Origin: Lederbergia citri
GTDB lineage: Bacteria > Bacillota > Bacilli > Bacillales > Bacillaceae_C
Assembly (NCBI RefSeq): GCF_018343625.1
Contig: NZ_JAGYPG010000001.1
Coordinates: 1,456,221-1,520,220, forward strand
Direction of reading: 5' to 3'
DNA: 64,000 bases
Shown: piece by piece, positions 28,881 to 38,115 of the stretch
Layout of the letters: each line of letters starts with the position of its first letter
Numbering within the stretch: position 1 is the stretch's first letter
Position numbers and translations under genes: made by a program
The notes under the pieces: generated by a model
What the model saw: only the letters and a program-made list of their open reading frames with translations
Told to the model about the DNA's origin: nothing
Database searches by the model: none

Positions 28881-29973
28881 AATCTATTTTAATAAGACGA
28901 TCATCATTTTCTGCTGGGGTTCCCCTGCCATCAGTATTGTTTGTTATAAAATACAAGAAGTCTCCATCAATCAACACATCTCGTATCCGACCGTATCCTT
29001 CGATCAATTCACTTGCATCAATTTTTTTAAAATCATAGACCCTTACTGCCTCTCCCCTTAAAGAAGCAATATATAATTTTCCTTTATGATACACCGTTCC
29101 ACTCGGCGCCCATGTGTCCCTATTTGTATGAAAAATCGGAGATTCCATACCAGGTTTTTGTTCGTCCCCTTGAATATCGGGCCAACCGTAATTTTTCCCT
29201 GGACTTATCATGTTGATTTCATCATAAGCACTCTGACCATGCTCCGTTTCATAAAATTGATCATTTTCTGTCCATGCAAGTCCTTGAGGATTTCGATGCC
29301 CATAGGAATAAATTGGAGAGTCTTTAATCGGATTATCTTTAGGAATTGATCCATCAAATTCTAATCGCATTATTTTCCCAGATAGGCTATATGTATTTTG
29401 TGCCGACTCAGGAACTGCTGCATCACCGGCAGTTACGTAAATCTTGTTATCAGGACCTATTTTAATTCTTCCGCCATTATGAATTTGTGCCCCAGGTATT
29501 TTTTCTAAAAGTACTTCTGTTTCTCGCCAAGCATTACTATCTTTAACGATTCGGATGACACGATTTAAAATCTTCCCATCTTCTTCGTATGTATGATACG
29601 CAAATGCTTCTAAATCGGTATTAGGGATGAGCTCTAAGCCTAAAAATCCCCCTTCTCCCCCAGCGTAAAGGTGTTTTCGCAGAATAACAGGAAGTTGCTT
29701 CTTCTCACCTGTATGTTCATCGATAGAGGTAATGGTCCCATGCCTTTCACTTATATAAAATAGGTTATCTTTCTTAGTTATGGACCATGGTATTTCTAAG
29801 TGGTTAGCAAGCTCTATTTCTGTTTTATTTCCAAATGCAGGCTGTTCTTCTTTCTTAGGGAGTGTTTTCTTGTCATTTTTATTTTCCGAACATGCAGAAA
29901 GCAATATAACCACCATCAACATCCACAAACTACGGCTGAAAATTAACTTTCCCCAAGATTTCATGGCTTCCAC
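28873..29973 (-). CDS. Lipoprotein PQQ-type sugar (glucose/sorbosone) dehydrogenase
   Basis: A beta-propeller oxidoreductase of the GSDH family, 366 residues, anchored outside the cell as a lipoprotein: signal segment to about residue 28 with lipobox LSAC. Signatures include LEIPWSI, ISERHGTI, GEGGFLGLELIP, NRVIRI, IHNGGRIKIGPD, YGHRNPQGLAW and HGQSAYDEINMI. The cofactor is PQQ or calcium in known members; actual substrate is uncertain. The start is GTG 29973 preceded by GGAGG. The gene overlaps the end of the upstream 181-residue frame by 44 bases, implying coupling. Confidence 0.88.
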   Translation of the reverse strand: MEAMKSWGKLIFSRSLWMLMVVILLSACSENKNDKKTLPKKEEQPAFGNKTEIELANHLEIPWSITKKDNLFYISERHGTITSIDEHTGEKKQLPVILRKHLYAGGEGGFLGLELIPNTDLEAFAYHTYEEDGKILNRVIRIVKDSNAWRETEVLLEKIPGAQIHNGGRIKIGPDNKIYVTAGDAAVPESAQNTYSLSGKIMRLEFDGSIPKDNPIKDSPIYSYGHRNPQGLAWTENDQFYETEHGQSAYDEINMISPGKNYGWPDIQGDEQKPGMESPIFHTNRDTWAPSGTVYHKGKLYIASLRGEAVRVYDFKKIDASELIEGYGRIRDVLIDGDFLYFITNNTDGRGTPAENDDRLIKIDLK

Positions 29974-30475
29974 TCACGTCCTCCAAGTTTAGTAAAATTT
30001 CACCTAATTCTTTATCATACAGATCAAGTTCATATATATCCCATAAAAATATGTATAGCTCTTCGATAGCTTCCAATTGATTTTTTGTGAGGGTGATATC
30101 ACTTTTAGTAGATGTTTTTAACTCTTGGAGTGAAGAAAGGATATTTTCTAAAACAACGTCAGTTTTCTTTATTTCCTCTTCTTTTATAAAATGAAAATTA
30201 ATCCCCATCGTTTGTAATTCTAAATAACTTGAATAAACTCGGTCTATCCCGCCTATTAAATAATCAAGTTGTTTCTCTGTAACCGTATTGTTTTCCCTTA
30301 TCGTATTAATAGGAACTTTTTTATATAAATCTTGTATTCCCATTCGCATTCCATTAATATAACCTGTAACTTTATCAGGATTATATTGTTGGGATGATTG
30401 TTTCCCATAAACAGTCATAACTGCAACTATAGCAAAAAATAAGAATAAATATATTAGCAAACGTCTTTTCTTCAT
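29930..30475 (-). CDS. Hypothetical membrane-anchored or secreted protein (181 aa)
   Basis: N-terminal hydrophobic segment at about 5-23 after KKRR, then a mostly helical, acidic, lysine-rich extracytoplasmic region. No family recognised. A GAGGACGG-like site precedes the ATG at 30475. It overlaps the sugar dehydrogenase gene, so the two are likely co-expressed and may work together at the cell surface. An alternative is a signal-anchored helical sensor-type domain. Confidence 0.75.
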   Translation of the reverse strand: MKKRRLLIYLFLFFAIVAVMTVYGKQSSQQYNPDKVTGYINGMRMGIQDLYKKVPINTIRENNTVTEKQLDYLIGGIDRVYSSYLELQTMGINFHFIKEEEIKKTDVVLENILSSLQELKTSTKSDITLTKNQLEAIEELYIFLWDIYELDLYDKELGEILLNLEDVSGSHEILGKVNFQP

Positions 30476-30698
30476 GTCTTCCGTCCTCTTATCATTATTA
30501 TATTAATGATTGTATAGAATTTAGATCTCTTTGTTAAGTGCCATGAACAAAAGTGAACGTTTTTCTTTAAGGACATACCGGGTAAGTATTGACCTCCTTT
30601 AAAGCTTCATCCATCAATTTTTGGATTAGCGTAATAAAAGGCTCCTCTATAGAATTGAAAGAGCAGAAAATTAGTGAGGTTAAATGAATCATGCAATG

Positions 30699-31814
30699 CT
30701 AATATTTTTTTGTATAGTTATAGATCAAAGATTTAAAGGATAAGAGATACTTTAGAAAAGGGAATAACTTTGGAGGTGATTTTCCCTTGTTACTTGGATC
30801 CGATCTCCTATTTGCGAGATAAATACAATAAGGAATGAGCCGTTTCGCAACCTCAAATTCTCTGTGCTTAGAGCCTGGTCTCCAATTCACTTCAAAAATC
30901 CACAGTTTGCGATCTTTGTCAATACCTACATCTATTCCTAGCTCGTCAAACCGATGATCATATAGTGTATCAAAATGAGTTGAAAACGCTAGGGCAAACT
31001 GTTCTAGCAGCTCTTTTATTTCGAGATGTTCGTTACCAAATTCTTCAATTAAAAATGGTACAAGTTCTCCGCGATACCCCCCCCTATTAATGTTACTTAT
31101 CATTTTTGAATTCCCGCTTATTCGTGGGTAAATCAAGTTTATTTCCCACTCCCCGTTTCCAATTTTTTGAACATGCAGCCGGAAGTCATACGTTAATCCC
31201 GCTCTCGTTTTACATTCAATAAATGGTTGCAGTAAATATTTTCTCTCGCGAATAAGACGATTAATAAACACAGTTAATAGCTTTTCTTTGTAGATTTTTT
31301 TTACAGTGCCATCAGTCAATTGGTAAGAATCATCGGAGATTTTCTCAATGAACATGACACCGTTTCCGTGATTGCCAGAAAGGGGTTTTATTACTAGCTT
31401 TTGATATTCTTGAAAAAAGGGCAAGACATCTTGGCCTCTATTTATTTGAGTAGAAGGAATTAAATACTCGGCGAATTTTTCCCCATTTAGAATCTTATTA
31501 TATACATACAGTTTATTTCCGACAGGATAGCTTGTAAAAATGGCTATATCTTTTAATTTATTTTTAATAGCTGATTGCCTTTTCGTCCTTGGAGAACTAA
31601 TGTTAATAATCACTTCCGGAAACTCTATTTCTTTCTGTACCCACTTCCCGCTATCATGGACCCATCCATTAATTTTTCTTTGTTCAAAATCTACACATCC
31701 ATAGGAAAAATAAGAAAAGTCGACTTCTTCCATTTTTGATACAGCTGCAAAAGCATACGCCTTTTTGACTTCCTCGGGGTTTTTTCGATAGTGGAGCATT
31801 CCGATTGAAACCAT
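30699..31814 (-). CDS. YheC/YheD-family ATP-grasp protein (371 aa)
   Basis: Member of the endospore-coat-associated ATP-grasp family. An N-terminal domain of about 110 residues (SIGMLHYRKNPEEVKKAYAF onward) precedes the ATP-grasp core: VIKPLSGNHGNGV nucleotide loop near 133-145, LLQPFIECKTRAG, YDFRLHVQ, and the metal site LGIDVGI...IFEVNWRPG near 314-334. Predicted ATP-dependent ligase with unknown substrate. It lies downstream of the Mur ligase at 31874, with another ATP-grasp gene just upstream of that, so ligases sandwich the Mur enzyme. Confidence 0.85.
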   Translation of the reverse strand: MVSIGMLHYRKNPEEVKKAYAFAAVSKMEEVDFSYFSYGCVDFEQRKINGWVHDSGKWVQKEIEFPEVIINISSPRTKRQSAIKNKLKDIAIFTSYPVGNKLYVYNKILNGEKFAEYLIPSTQINRGQDVLPFFQEYQKLVIKPLSGNHGNGVMFIEKISDDSYQLTDGTVKKIYKEKLLTVFINRLIRERKYLLQPFIECKTRAGLTYDFRLHVQKIGNGEWEINLIYPRISGNSKMISNINRGGYRGELVPFLIEEFGNEHLEIKELLEQFALAFSTHFDTLYDHRFDELGIDVGIDKDRKLWIFEVNWRPGSKHREFEVAKRLIPYCIYLANRRSDPSNKGKSPPKLFPFLKYLLSFKSLIYNYTKKY

Positions 31815-31873
31815 TAAACCACATCCTTAGGGTTCAAAAAAAATTTTTATCTCCTTCGCGACAGAGGAAATAA

Positions 31874-33262
31874 TTAGCTTAAACGATACTTTTCAACAAC
31901 CTTGCGATAGGAGGGATCCATTTTTCCAAGTGAAAATTTAAAAAGAATAATCATGTCCTCGTTACTGATCCCGTCTAAAATTGATTCTAATTCATTCGCA
32001 TCATTTACGAAAAATACATTTGATGGATTCAAGCCCAATGTAATTCCCCTTTCTCCTGTTAAGGCGGCCGAAGAACCAACGGCTATTAAATAATCGACTC
32101 CACCATAATTCATGATCGTTTGTCCCATTTTTTCGTGTTGTTCTTTTAATCGATTTCCAAGCCTCTGCATTTTCCCTAAAACGAGGACCTCTTTTTTTCC
32201 TTTTGAAATATTTTTTAATACTTCAATTGCTGATTTTACAGAGCTAGGGTTACAGCTCCAAGTGTCATCAATAATTGTGCTACCATTAAAGCCATTATAG
32301 GTCTTTACATGCCGTTCCATTCCTTTAAAATCTCGCAATCTGTTGATTCCTATTTCAATAGGTATGCCAATGATTTGTGCTGCTGCGATTGCCGAGAGAC
32401 TGTTATAAACGTTGTGTTCACCGTATCCTGGAATAAAAACCTCATACATTTCATTTGAGAAATGTAAACGATATTGCATTCCATGAGCTCCATATTTTAC
32501 ATTGGACGCGCGGAAATCTGAATGGTCATTTATTCCGAATGATAGCACCTTTCCTTTGAACGATTCCAATGATAATTTCTTGATGTTTTCATCATCTCCA
32601 TTTATTACAAGAGTTCCATTATTTGATAAAACTTCTAACATTTCACCTTTTGCTTTCACATATTTCTCTAAAGTCCCGCATCCTTCCAAATGAGCTTCTC
32701 CTATATTTGTAATAACACCAATTGTTGGTTTAAAGTATCTACCGCTTATTCGAATGTTTCCAGGGTAAGCAACCCCCATCTCAAATACTGCAATTTCTGT
32801 ATTTTTATCCATCCCCAATAAATATTGTAAATTTAAATGTAAACCATTTTGGCTAGAGTAGGTACCATGGACTCGATAATCCTTTTTCAAAATATGTTTG
32901 ATCATTTCTTTTGTCGTTGTCTTTCCACAAGTTCCTGTAACTCCGATAACAGGGATCGTAAAAAGTCCCCGATAATAATCGATAAAATCCAAGAATGCAT
33001 TCTTGCTATTCTCCACTAAAACGAGGCAAGAAGAAGAATCTAAATATCTTTCCATACGATTATCTTCCGTCACAATCACATAATGGCTTTTTCCAATGAG
33101 TAAGCTTGGGTCGATAAGCTTTTTACTCAAATGGAAATACAATGAATGATCCTTTAAGTTTCTTAATTGTCTACAAACATTATGAATTTCTAAATTATTG
33201 TCACCATGAGTCAAGTGACCATTAATAGCTGTTAAAACCTCGGATACTCTAAGTACCTTCAT
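31874..33262 (-). CDS. Mur ligase family protein (MurF-like, 462 aa)
   Basis: Second Mur-type ATP-dependent amide ligase in the window and equal in length to the one at 3286. N-terminal domain about 1-105, P-loop GVTGTCGKTTTKEM near 107-120, the segment VFEMGVAYPGNI, and the catalytic ITNIGEAHLEG intact with its glutamate, unlike the first copy. C-terminal domain has LVLGKMQRLGNRLKE and a final FKFSLGKMDPS. ATG 33262 is chosen with AGGGGT upstream; the frame is open to 33340 inside the preceding gene but without a site. Eleven bases after the ATP-grasp gene at 33274, so probably an operon. Confidence 0.88.
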   Translation of the reverse strand: MKVLRVSEVLTAINGHLTHGDNNLEIHNVCRQLRNLKDHSLYFHLSKKLIDPSLLIGKSHYVIVTEDNRMERYLDSSSCLVLVENSKNAFLDFIDYYRGLFTIPVIGVTGTCGKTTTKEMIKHILKKDYRVHGTYSSQNGLHLNLQYLLGMDKNTEIAVFEMGVAYPGNIRISGRYFKPTIGVITNIGEAHLEGCGTLEKYVKAKGEMLEVLSNNGTLVINGDDENIKKLSLESFKGKVLSFGINDHSDFRASNVKYGAHGMQYRLHFSNEMYEVFIPGYGEHNVYNSLSAIAAAQIIGIPIEIGINRLRDFKGMERHVKTYNGFNGSTIIDDTWSCNPSSVKSAIEVLKNISKGKKEVLVLGKMQRLGNRLKEQHEKMGQTIMNYGGVDYLIAVGSSAALTGERGITLGLNPSNVFFVNDANELESILDGISNEDMIILFKFSLGKMDPSYRKVVEKYRLS

Positions 33263-33273
33263 AAAACTTACCC

Positions 33274-34365
33274 CTATTCGATCTTGGAATTTAATAGATA
33301 TGACGCATAACTCATCGGTGTGGCATAAGTAGCTTTCCAAACATCATGCATGTTCGCTCTTCCAAAAGTAATTCGCAAATCCCTTCCATTACATTCGATA
33401 AACATTGGAAATCCTTTTTGTGTAATGCCAATATCAAAACCTACATCTGCAAGATTAGGGAACTGCTCAGCTAATACTCTTACTGCTTTAATGGAAAAAT
33501 CCTCAATATTTTTATAAACTTCGTCATAGTTAAGTTCCTTTGAATCCATTAATAACTCCTCAAGTGGCTTACAATCCCCTCCTTTGGCAACATTCGTAAC
33601 AAATCCACCAGATTTCGCTACCTTTCCAACAATTCCTGTTACTTGCCATTCACCAAAACCATTCTTTTGAACTGAAACGCGCATGTCAAAGGGACTCCCG
33701 CCGTAAGTAGCTAATGGAATGCGCTGCTGAATAATGTAATAGCTGTTGGAAATCTTCCTATTTAATATATCCGGCCATTCATTTGTAAATGGGATTTGAA
33801 TACTTGGTTCACCCTTTTTCCCGTTGAAGGAAACTTCCCATTTTGGTTGATCTTTTATTCGTTCTACCTTGATAATCCCACTACCAAGACTTCCACTATT
33901 AGGTTTAATAATGAGTTGATCATGCTTTTCGAGCATCTTCTGAAAATTTCCCTTGCTGGCTTTGACTGTTTCAGGCAAGTGAGGCCGCAAGTCTTCATTT
34001 TGCATTAATGTTTCATAAACTTTCATCTTTCCATAGCGATTCCTTTCATTAAAAACGATTACTCCAGCTTCTTGAAGACTTTTAATTTTTTCTTTTGCCC
34101 CCTTTGTAAAAAAAAGACCTCGATTATGAATGACCGATGGTATTGGAATTTCTCTTTTTACATAATTTCCGTTTGTTTCTTTTACAAATGCTATGATTTG
34201 TTTAGTTTTCAAATTGATGTCACGTAACCTAAAAAAACATGGAACCAAACCATATTGTTCACATGCTTCTTCATAAAATGAAATCCGTTCAAAATATGAA
34301 CGCCCATACTTAATCCCACTAAATATCAATCCATCTACTAAGATTCCAATATTTGAATTACCCAT
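33274..34365 (-). CDS. YheC/YheD-family ATP-grasp protein (363 aa)
   Basis: Same length as B. subtilis YheC. Domain order: N-terminal GILVDGL region (1-110), IIKPNSGSLGSGI nucleotide loop near 140-152, YYIIQQRIPLATYGGSPFDMRVSVQ (about 200-225), a FVTNVAKGGD loop, and the C-terminal VGFDIGI...FIECNGRD, where the usual EVNxxPG is ECNGRD. First gene of the probable operon ATP-grasp, Mur ligase, ATP-grasp, with GGAGG upstream of ATG 34365. Confidence 0.88.
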   Translation of the reverse strand: MGNSNIGILVDGLIFSGIKYGRSYFERISFYEEACEQYGLVPCFFRLRDINLKTKQIIAFVKETNGNYVKREIPIPSVIHNRGLFFTKGAKEKIKSLQEAGVIVFNERNRYGKMKVYETLMQNEDLRPHLPETVKASKGNFQKMLEKHDQLIIKPNSGSLGSGIIKVERIKDQPKWEVSFNGKKGEPSIQIPFTNEWPDILNRKISNSYYIIQQRIPLATYGGSPFDMRVSVQKNGFGEWQVTGIVGKVAKSGGFVTNVAKGGDCKPLEELLMDSKELNYDEVYKNIEDFSIKAVRVLAEQFPNLADVGFDIGITQKGFPMFIECNGRDLRITFGRANMHDVWKATYATPMSYASYLLNSKIE

Positions 34366-34896
34366 TTCAAAACCTCCAGTTCGATAAAAGCAAGTGAAAC
34401 TTTAATCAGTGGGGGGAACTGACGTTCAGGACGTACTAGTTTAGACTAAACATTGGGATAAGGAAAGCTTCGGTAGCAAGGTCTTGCACGAAGGAAAATA
34501 TTTTCTTTTTTGAGGATATGGCGTTCTTAGCTGCCTTACTCCCCACATAAGTTTCTTCGATTCCTTGAACCTTCGTATGGTCCCCGTTAATCTGTGATAA
34601 ATAAGCTCGTTCCTTATTCTATTAAATGCTGAGTAATGATACTTTGTAACGGCGAATGACTTTTACTATTAAATTTATTACACAGGATTATGAATAAAAG
34701 CAGAAGTGCCTGATTAGCGACGTATAAACTTTTTAGCGTTCTGAGTAGATAAAGGAAGGCCTAAAAGGCGAGCCGATGTTGACTTACGCAAACAGACATC
34801 CAAAGTTTGCTAGTCTCTGGCTGCTTGCGCTAGACAGAAATTATCTTCATGAAGTTACCCACAACGTTTTAAATTTATAATTTCCTATGAAAACGT
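34366..34896. other. Non-coding stretch of about 530 bases
   Basis: No gene or family remnant is recognised on either strand. It holds several short inverted repeats (for example GTTTAGACTAAAC near 34438-34450) and pieces reminiscent of the intergenic repeat family. It separates the ATP-grasp/Mur operon from the glycosyltransferase block. Confidence 0.4.
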
Positions 34897-34929
34897 GAAA
34901 GAAGGTAAGCTCCATAGAAGCTTACCTTC
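34897..34929 (-). terminator. Terminator of the glycosyltransferase gene
   Basis: GAAGGTAAGCT and AGCTTACCTTC, an 11-bp perfect stem followed by TTTC on the minus strand, just past the stop at 34940. Confidence 0.75.
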
Positions 34930-34939
34930 CTGTATTTCT

Positions 34940-35797
34940 TCATTCTTTCCAGACTTTAAAATATTCATAAATCCAATCTCCAAGTTCTTCCCCAACACCA
35001 TTATGATGTTCCGCAGATGCCCGATTATCTCTTAATCCTTGAATAATGCTAAGGTTGTCTCCATGCGCTAGAATATAGGTAACGAACGGATAATCAACCA
35101 AAGTATGGTTTTTCACGAATTCCCGAACTTTAACATGATTTTTAGTAGCCCATTTAAAAGCCGTTTTATTTATATCTGACCTTTTAGATGACTTTGGAAA
35201 ATCTCCATTGGAAAAGTTAAATACTGTGCTACTTCCACAATATTTATAAAATTGATCCTGTTTCCAAATCTCACTTTGTAATACATTCACCATAAATCCT
35301 TTATTTATTATCAATGCATTAGAAATAGGAAGTGATCGTATATATTCCACGAACCGATAGTGTATCCAATCATCCGCATCCAAAGGCATGAAGTAGCCAG
35401 AAAACCCATTTTTTCTTAAAAATGCACCAATTACCATGCGTTTGCGAAGTTTATCCCTAGTTGCCCTTCTGGCATTTAATGGGGGAGGGAATTTTACAGA
35501 TAACCATGTAATCCTTTTATCATTTAGTTCCTCAATATTTGGCTTTTCATGTCCGGCAATGATAATACGAAAATTTTGGTCTGTGTTGTTTAATAATGAT
35601 CTTAATGTCAAGCCCAAGTTGTCTTGAACTTTTTGCCAATCATGGGAAACCTTCTTACTCTTAAAAGAAATAGCAAATGCTATTTCTGGCTTTTGCTTAT
35701 CACTTTCCGAATTTATTCGAGTTTCATGAGCAGTTTCCTGAAAAAATTCTTCAACTTGGTCTAACTGTTCTTTTAAAGAGCTAAGTGAGTTAGACAT
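34940..35797 (-). CDS. Glycosyltransferase, rhamnosyltransferase-like GT-A fold
   Basis: A 285-residue cytosolic GT-A protein. Conserved features are AISFKSKKVSHDW...LGLTLRSLLNN typical of inverting transferases, a NFRIIIAGHEKP segment, and the metal-binding DADD motif at about 140-143 (MPLDADDWIHY). The pattern resembles the putative rhamnosyl transferase family; donor and acceptor are uncertain. It has an AAAGGAGG site and sits downstream of the UDP-glucose dehydrogenase fusion. Confidence 0.75.
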   Translation of the reverse strand: MSNSLSSLKEQLDQVEEFFQETAHETRINSESDKQKPEIAFAISFKSKKVSHDWQKVQDNLGLTLRSLLNNTDQNFRIIIAGHEKPNIEELNDKRITWLSVKFPPPLNARRATRDKLRKRMVIGAFLRKNGFSGYFMPLDADDWIHYRFVEYIRSLPISNALIINKGFMVNVLQSEIWKQDQFYKYCGSSTVFNFSNGDFPKSSKRSDINKTAFKWATKNHVKVREFVKNHTLVDYPFVTYILAHGDNLSIIQGLRDNRASAEHHNGVGEELGDWIYEYFKVWKE

Positions 35798-35943
35798 TTT
35801 TACCTCCTTTAGAATCGATTGGCTAAGGAAAAGCTTTTTTAATTAACTTTCCGATGCGACTGATTTTTAAATCTGTTATTATTCTTGCCTTCATTTTTAT
35901 GCTAACCTACCATTCCTATTCGGAGAGCTTAACTCTAATTGTT

Positions 35944-38013
35944 TTAACCCTTTCTATAACTTTTTATTGTTTCATAGTCACTTTTGTCCTCAACCTTATT
36001 AAACATAGCAATATTCGGCGTCAAGTTTGCTTCAATAATCCATATTTTACCTTCTTGGTCAATTCCCATATCAAGCCCTATAAGGCGGCTTTTCGTATAA
36101 TATTTTTCTAATTGTCTAGCTGTATTTAAAGAAACCTGATCCAATTCAAATATTAATTTTTGTATAAGCTGAGAGTTTAAAGATGATCTTTCAATAGCTT
36201 CTTCTACAGGTACAAGCTCTTTTGCCGCACTTGTTATGATAAAACCGTCCCTTGCAATTTTTGCAAGTTTACCAGTAACAATCCATTCTGAAGAATTTCT
36301 TTTACGTTGCACAATTACCCGAATATCAATAGGACTATCATCAATTTTAGCCAATGAAATCCATCTCTGTATGATATACTGCCTTTTAGGAGAGCAATGA
36401 TTCTCCCTTAAATATTTAAACAATGGCTTTTTTCCGTAAATAGTAGTTTTGTTTAGTCCAGCTTGAATCTCAAATTTTTCCTCATCGGATGAGGTTACTT
36501 GAATAACTCCCTTTCCTTTGTGACCAAAGCTTGGTTTAATCATAATTTCACTATGCAGATCCATCATTTTCCAGAGTGATCCTTCTGAAAATAATTTAGT
36601 TTCAGGAAGATAAGGTGCAAGATTTTCGTTTTCTAAAATCAACTTATATTTAGTCCACTTCCCAACGGAAACGCTCATATGTGTATCTCCCTTATTAGTT
36701 GTTTTTCCATTGATAATCGGCCTTCCAATCGAATAGTACTCAATTGGAAACTTCTTCATTTCATTTAACGAATAGCAATTCCTACCATCAAAAATAATAG
36801 GACGATTCATTAGCTCTACATATTTTTTTAATGGAAAATCAATAATTTCTCTCCATTCAGTAACAATGAATACTGCATCTGTTCCATGAATGGCTTTCTC
36901 GATATTGCTCATAAATTGAACCTCAGGCCGCAATACTCTCTCTGCTTTTTTAACTGCGATTGGATCATAAGCAGTTACCCCCGCTCCTTCCGCTATCAAT
37001 CTATTTATAATGAAGATCGATGCTGCCTCACGGATATCATCTGTGTTTGGTTTAAATGCTAAACCCAATACGGCTATCTTTTTACCTTTTAAAAAACCAA
37101 ATCGTTTCTTCGCTTTATCAACAAGAAGAGTTTGCTGCTTGTTATTCACGTCAATGACTGTTTTTAATAAGTGGAATGAATAATCCTTATGCCCCGCTAT
37201 TTGATAAAGGGCATTCGTGTCTTTTGGGAAGCAAGATCCCCCGTAACCAATTCCTGCTTTCAGAAACTTAGTACCAATGCGTGAATCTTGCCCCATACCA
37301 ATTGCGACATCTTCAACGTTCGCACCTACATGTTCACATATAGTTGCAATTTCATTAATAAAACTTATTTTTGTTGCTAAAAATGCATTTGATGCATATT
37401 TAATCATTTCGGCACTGCGAATGTCGGTTTTATAAACTGGTATTTGAAAAGGTTTGTTGATTTCTTCAATGATGGTAGCGGCGTGTTCACACTCTGCCCC
37501 GATAACTATTCGGTCCCCATTGAAAGTATCATGTATAGCTGAACCTTCTCTCAGAAATTCAGGATTTGAAACAATATCTATTTTTATATCGGATACTAAA
37601 TATTCATGGATTATTTCCTTAATTCTTTCATTTGTACCAACTGGAACCGTGCTCTTTGTCACTACAATGACATCACGTTTTGCATGAAGAGCGATCTGTA
37701 CTGCAACTTGTTCAATATGAGTTAGATCTGCAGATCCATCTGTCTTTTGTGGAGTTCCAACTGCTATATAGATGACTTCCGAATCCTTAAAGCCTTCCGC
37801 GTGATCAGATGTAAAGCTTAAACGTCCCCTTTCAATATTAGTTATCATTAATTCTTCTAAATTTGGCTCGAAGATAGATAACTTTCCAGCTTTTAATTTC
37901 TTTACTTTTTCTTGGTCTATGTCTATACAAATCACATTGTGCCCGATTTCTGAGAGACATACACCGGTAACTAAACCCACATATCCCGTGCCTACTATGG
38001 CAACATTCCTCAT
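35944..38013 (-). CDS. UDP-glucose 6-dehydrogenase fused to YheC/YheD ATP-grasp protein
   Basis: One 689-residue frame. Residues 1-445 are a UDP-glucose/GDP-mannose dehydrogenase: GTGYVGLVTG near 8-17, TKSTVPVGTN, NPEFLREGSA, catalytic GYGGSCFPKD near 257-266, and the LGLAFKPNTDDIREAAS and FDGRNCY C-terminal motifs. It oxidises UDP-glucose to UDP-glucuronate. Residues 446-689 are a complete short ATP-grasp protein (LGKW-like SVGKWTKYK, KPSFGHKGKG, YIIQRW, GLDMGI...IEANLTPN). Between them sits an ATG (36678) with a good AAGGGAG site, so the fusion probably arose by stop-codon loss and the second part may also be made separately. ATG 38013 is chosen over GTG 38031. Confidence 0.88.
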   Translation of the reverse strand: MRNVAIVGTGYVGLVTGVCLSEIGHNVICIDIDQEKVKKLKAGKLSIFEPNLEELMITNIERGRLSFTSDHAEGFKDSEVIYIAVGTPQKTDGSADLTHIEQVAVQIALHAKRDVIVVTKSTVPVGTNERIKEIIHEYLVSDIKIDIVSNPEFLREGSAIHDTFNGDRIVIGAECEHAATIIEEINKPFQIPVYKTDIRSAEMIKYASNAFLATKISFINEIATICEHVGANVEDVAIGMGQDSRIGTKFLKAGIGYGGSCFPKDTNALYQIAGHKDYSFHLLKTVIDVNNKQQTLLVDKAKKRFGFLKGKKIAVLGLAFKPNTDDIREAASIFIINRLIAEGAGVTAYDPIAVKKAERVLRPEVQFMSNIEKAIHGTDAVFIVTEWREIIDFPLKKYVELMNRPIIFDGRNCYSLNEMKKFPIEYYSIGRPIINGKTTNKGDTHMSVSVGKWTKYKLILENENLAPYLPETKLFSEGSLWKMMDLHSEIMIKPSFGHKGKGVIQVTSSDEEKFEIQAGLNKTTIYGKKPLFKYLRENHCSPKRQYIIQRWISLAKIDDSPIDIRVIVQRKRNSSEWIVTGKLAKIARDGFIITSAAKELVPVEEAIERSSLNSQLIQKLIFELDQVSLNTARQLEKYYTKSRLIGLDMGIDQEGKIWIIEANLTPNIAMFNKVEDKSDYETIKSYRKG
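36687..36693 (-). promoter_or_regulatory. Internal ribosome binding site of the fused gene
   Basis: AAGGGAG on the minus strand, eight bases ahead of the in-frame ATG at 36678 that begins MSVSVGKW, exactly where the free-standing paralogue at 40774-41514 starts. It suggests internal initiation of a 244-residue ATP-grasp protein. Confidence 0.7.
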
Positions 38014-38115
38014 GTTGATCGATCCCCTCACAAACTTGGATGAAAGTTAGCTCCCTTCATTCATATGATTTACTTATTAACCGAATATCGATGGTGCCTC
38101 CAAATATAATGGCAC

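Noticed and set aside
35854..36111. Plus-strand 85-residue hydrophobic frame
   Set aside because: It overlaps the end of the ATP-grasp part of the fused gene on the other strand and has no ribosome site. Its hydrophobic look comes from AT-rich sequence.
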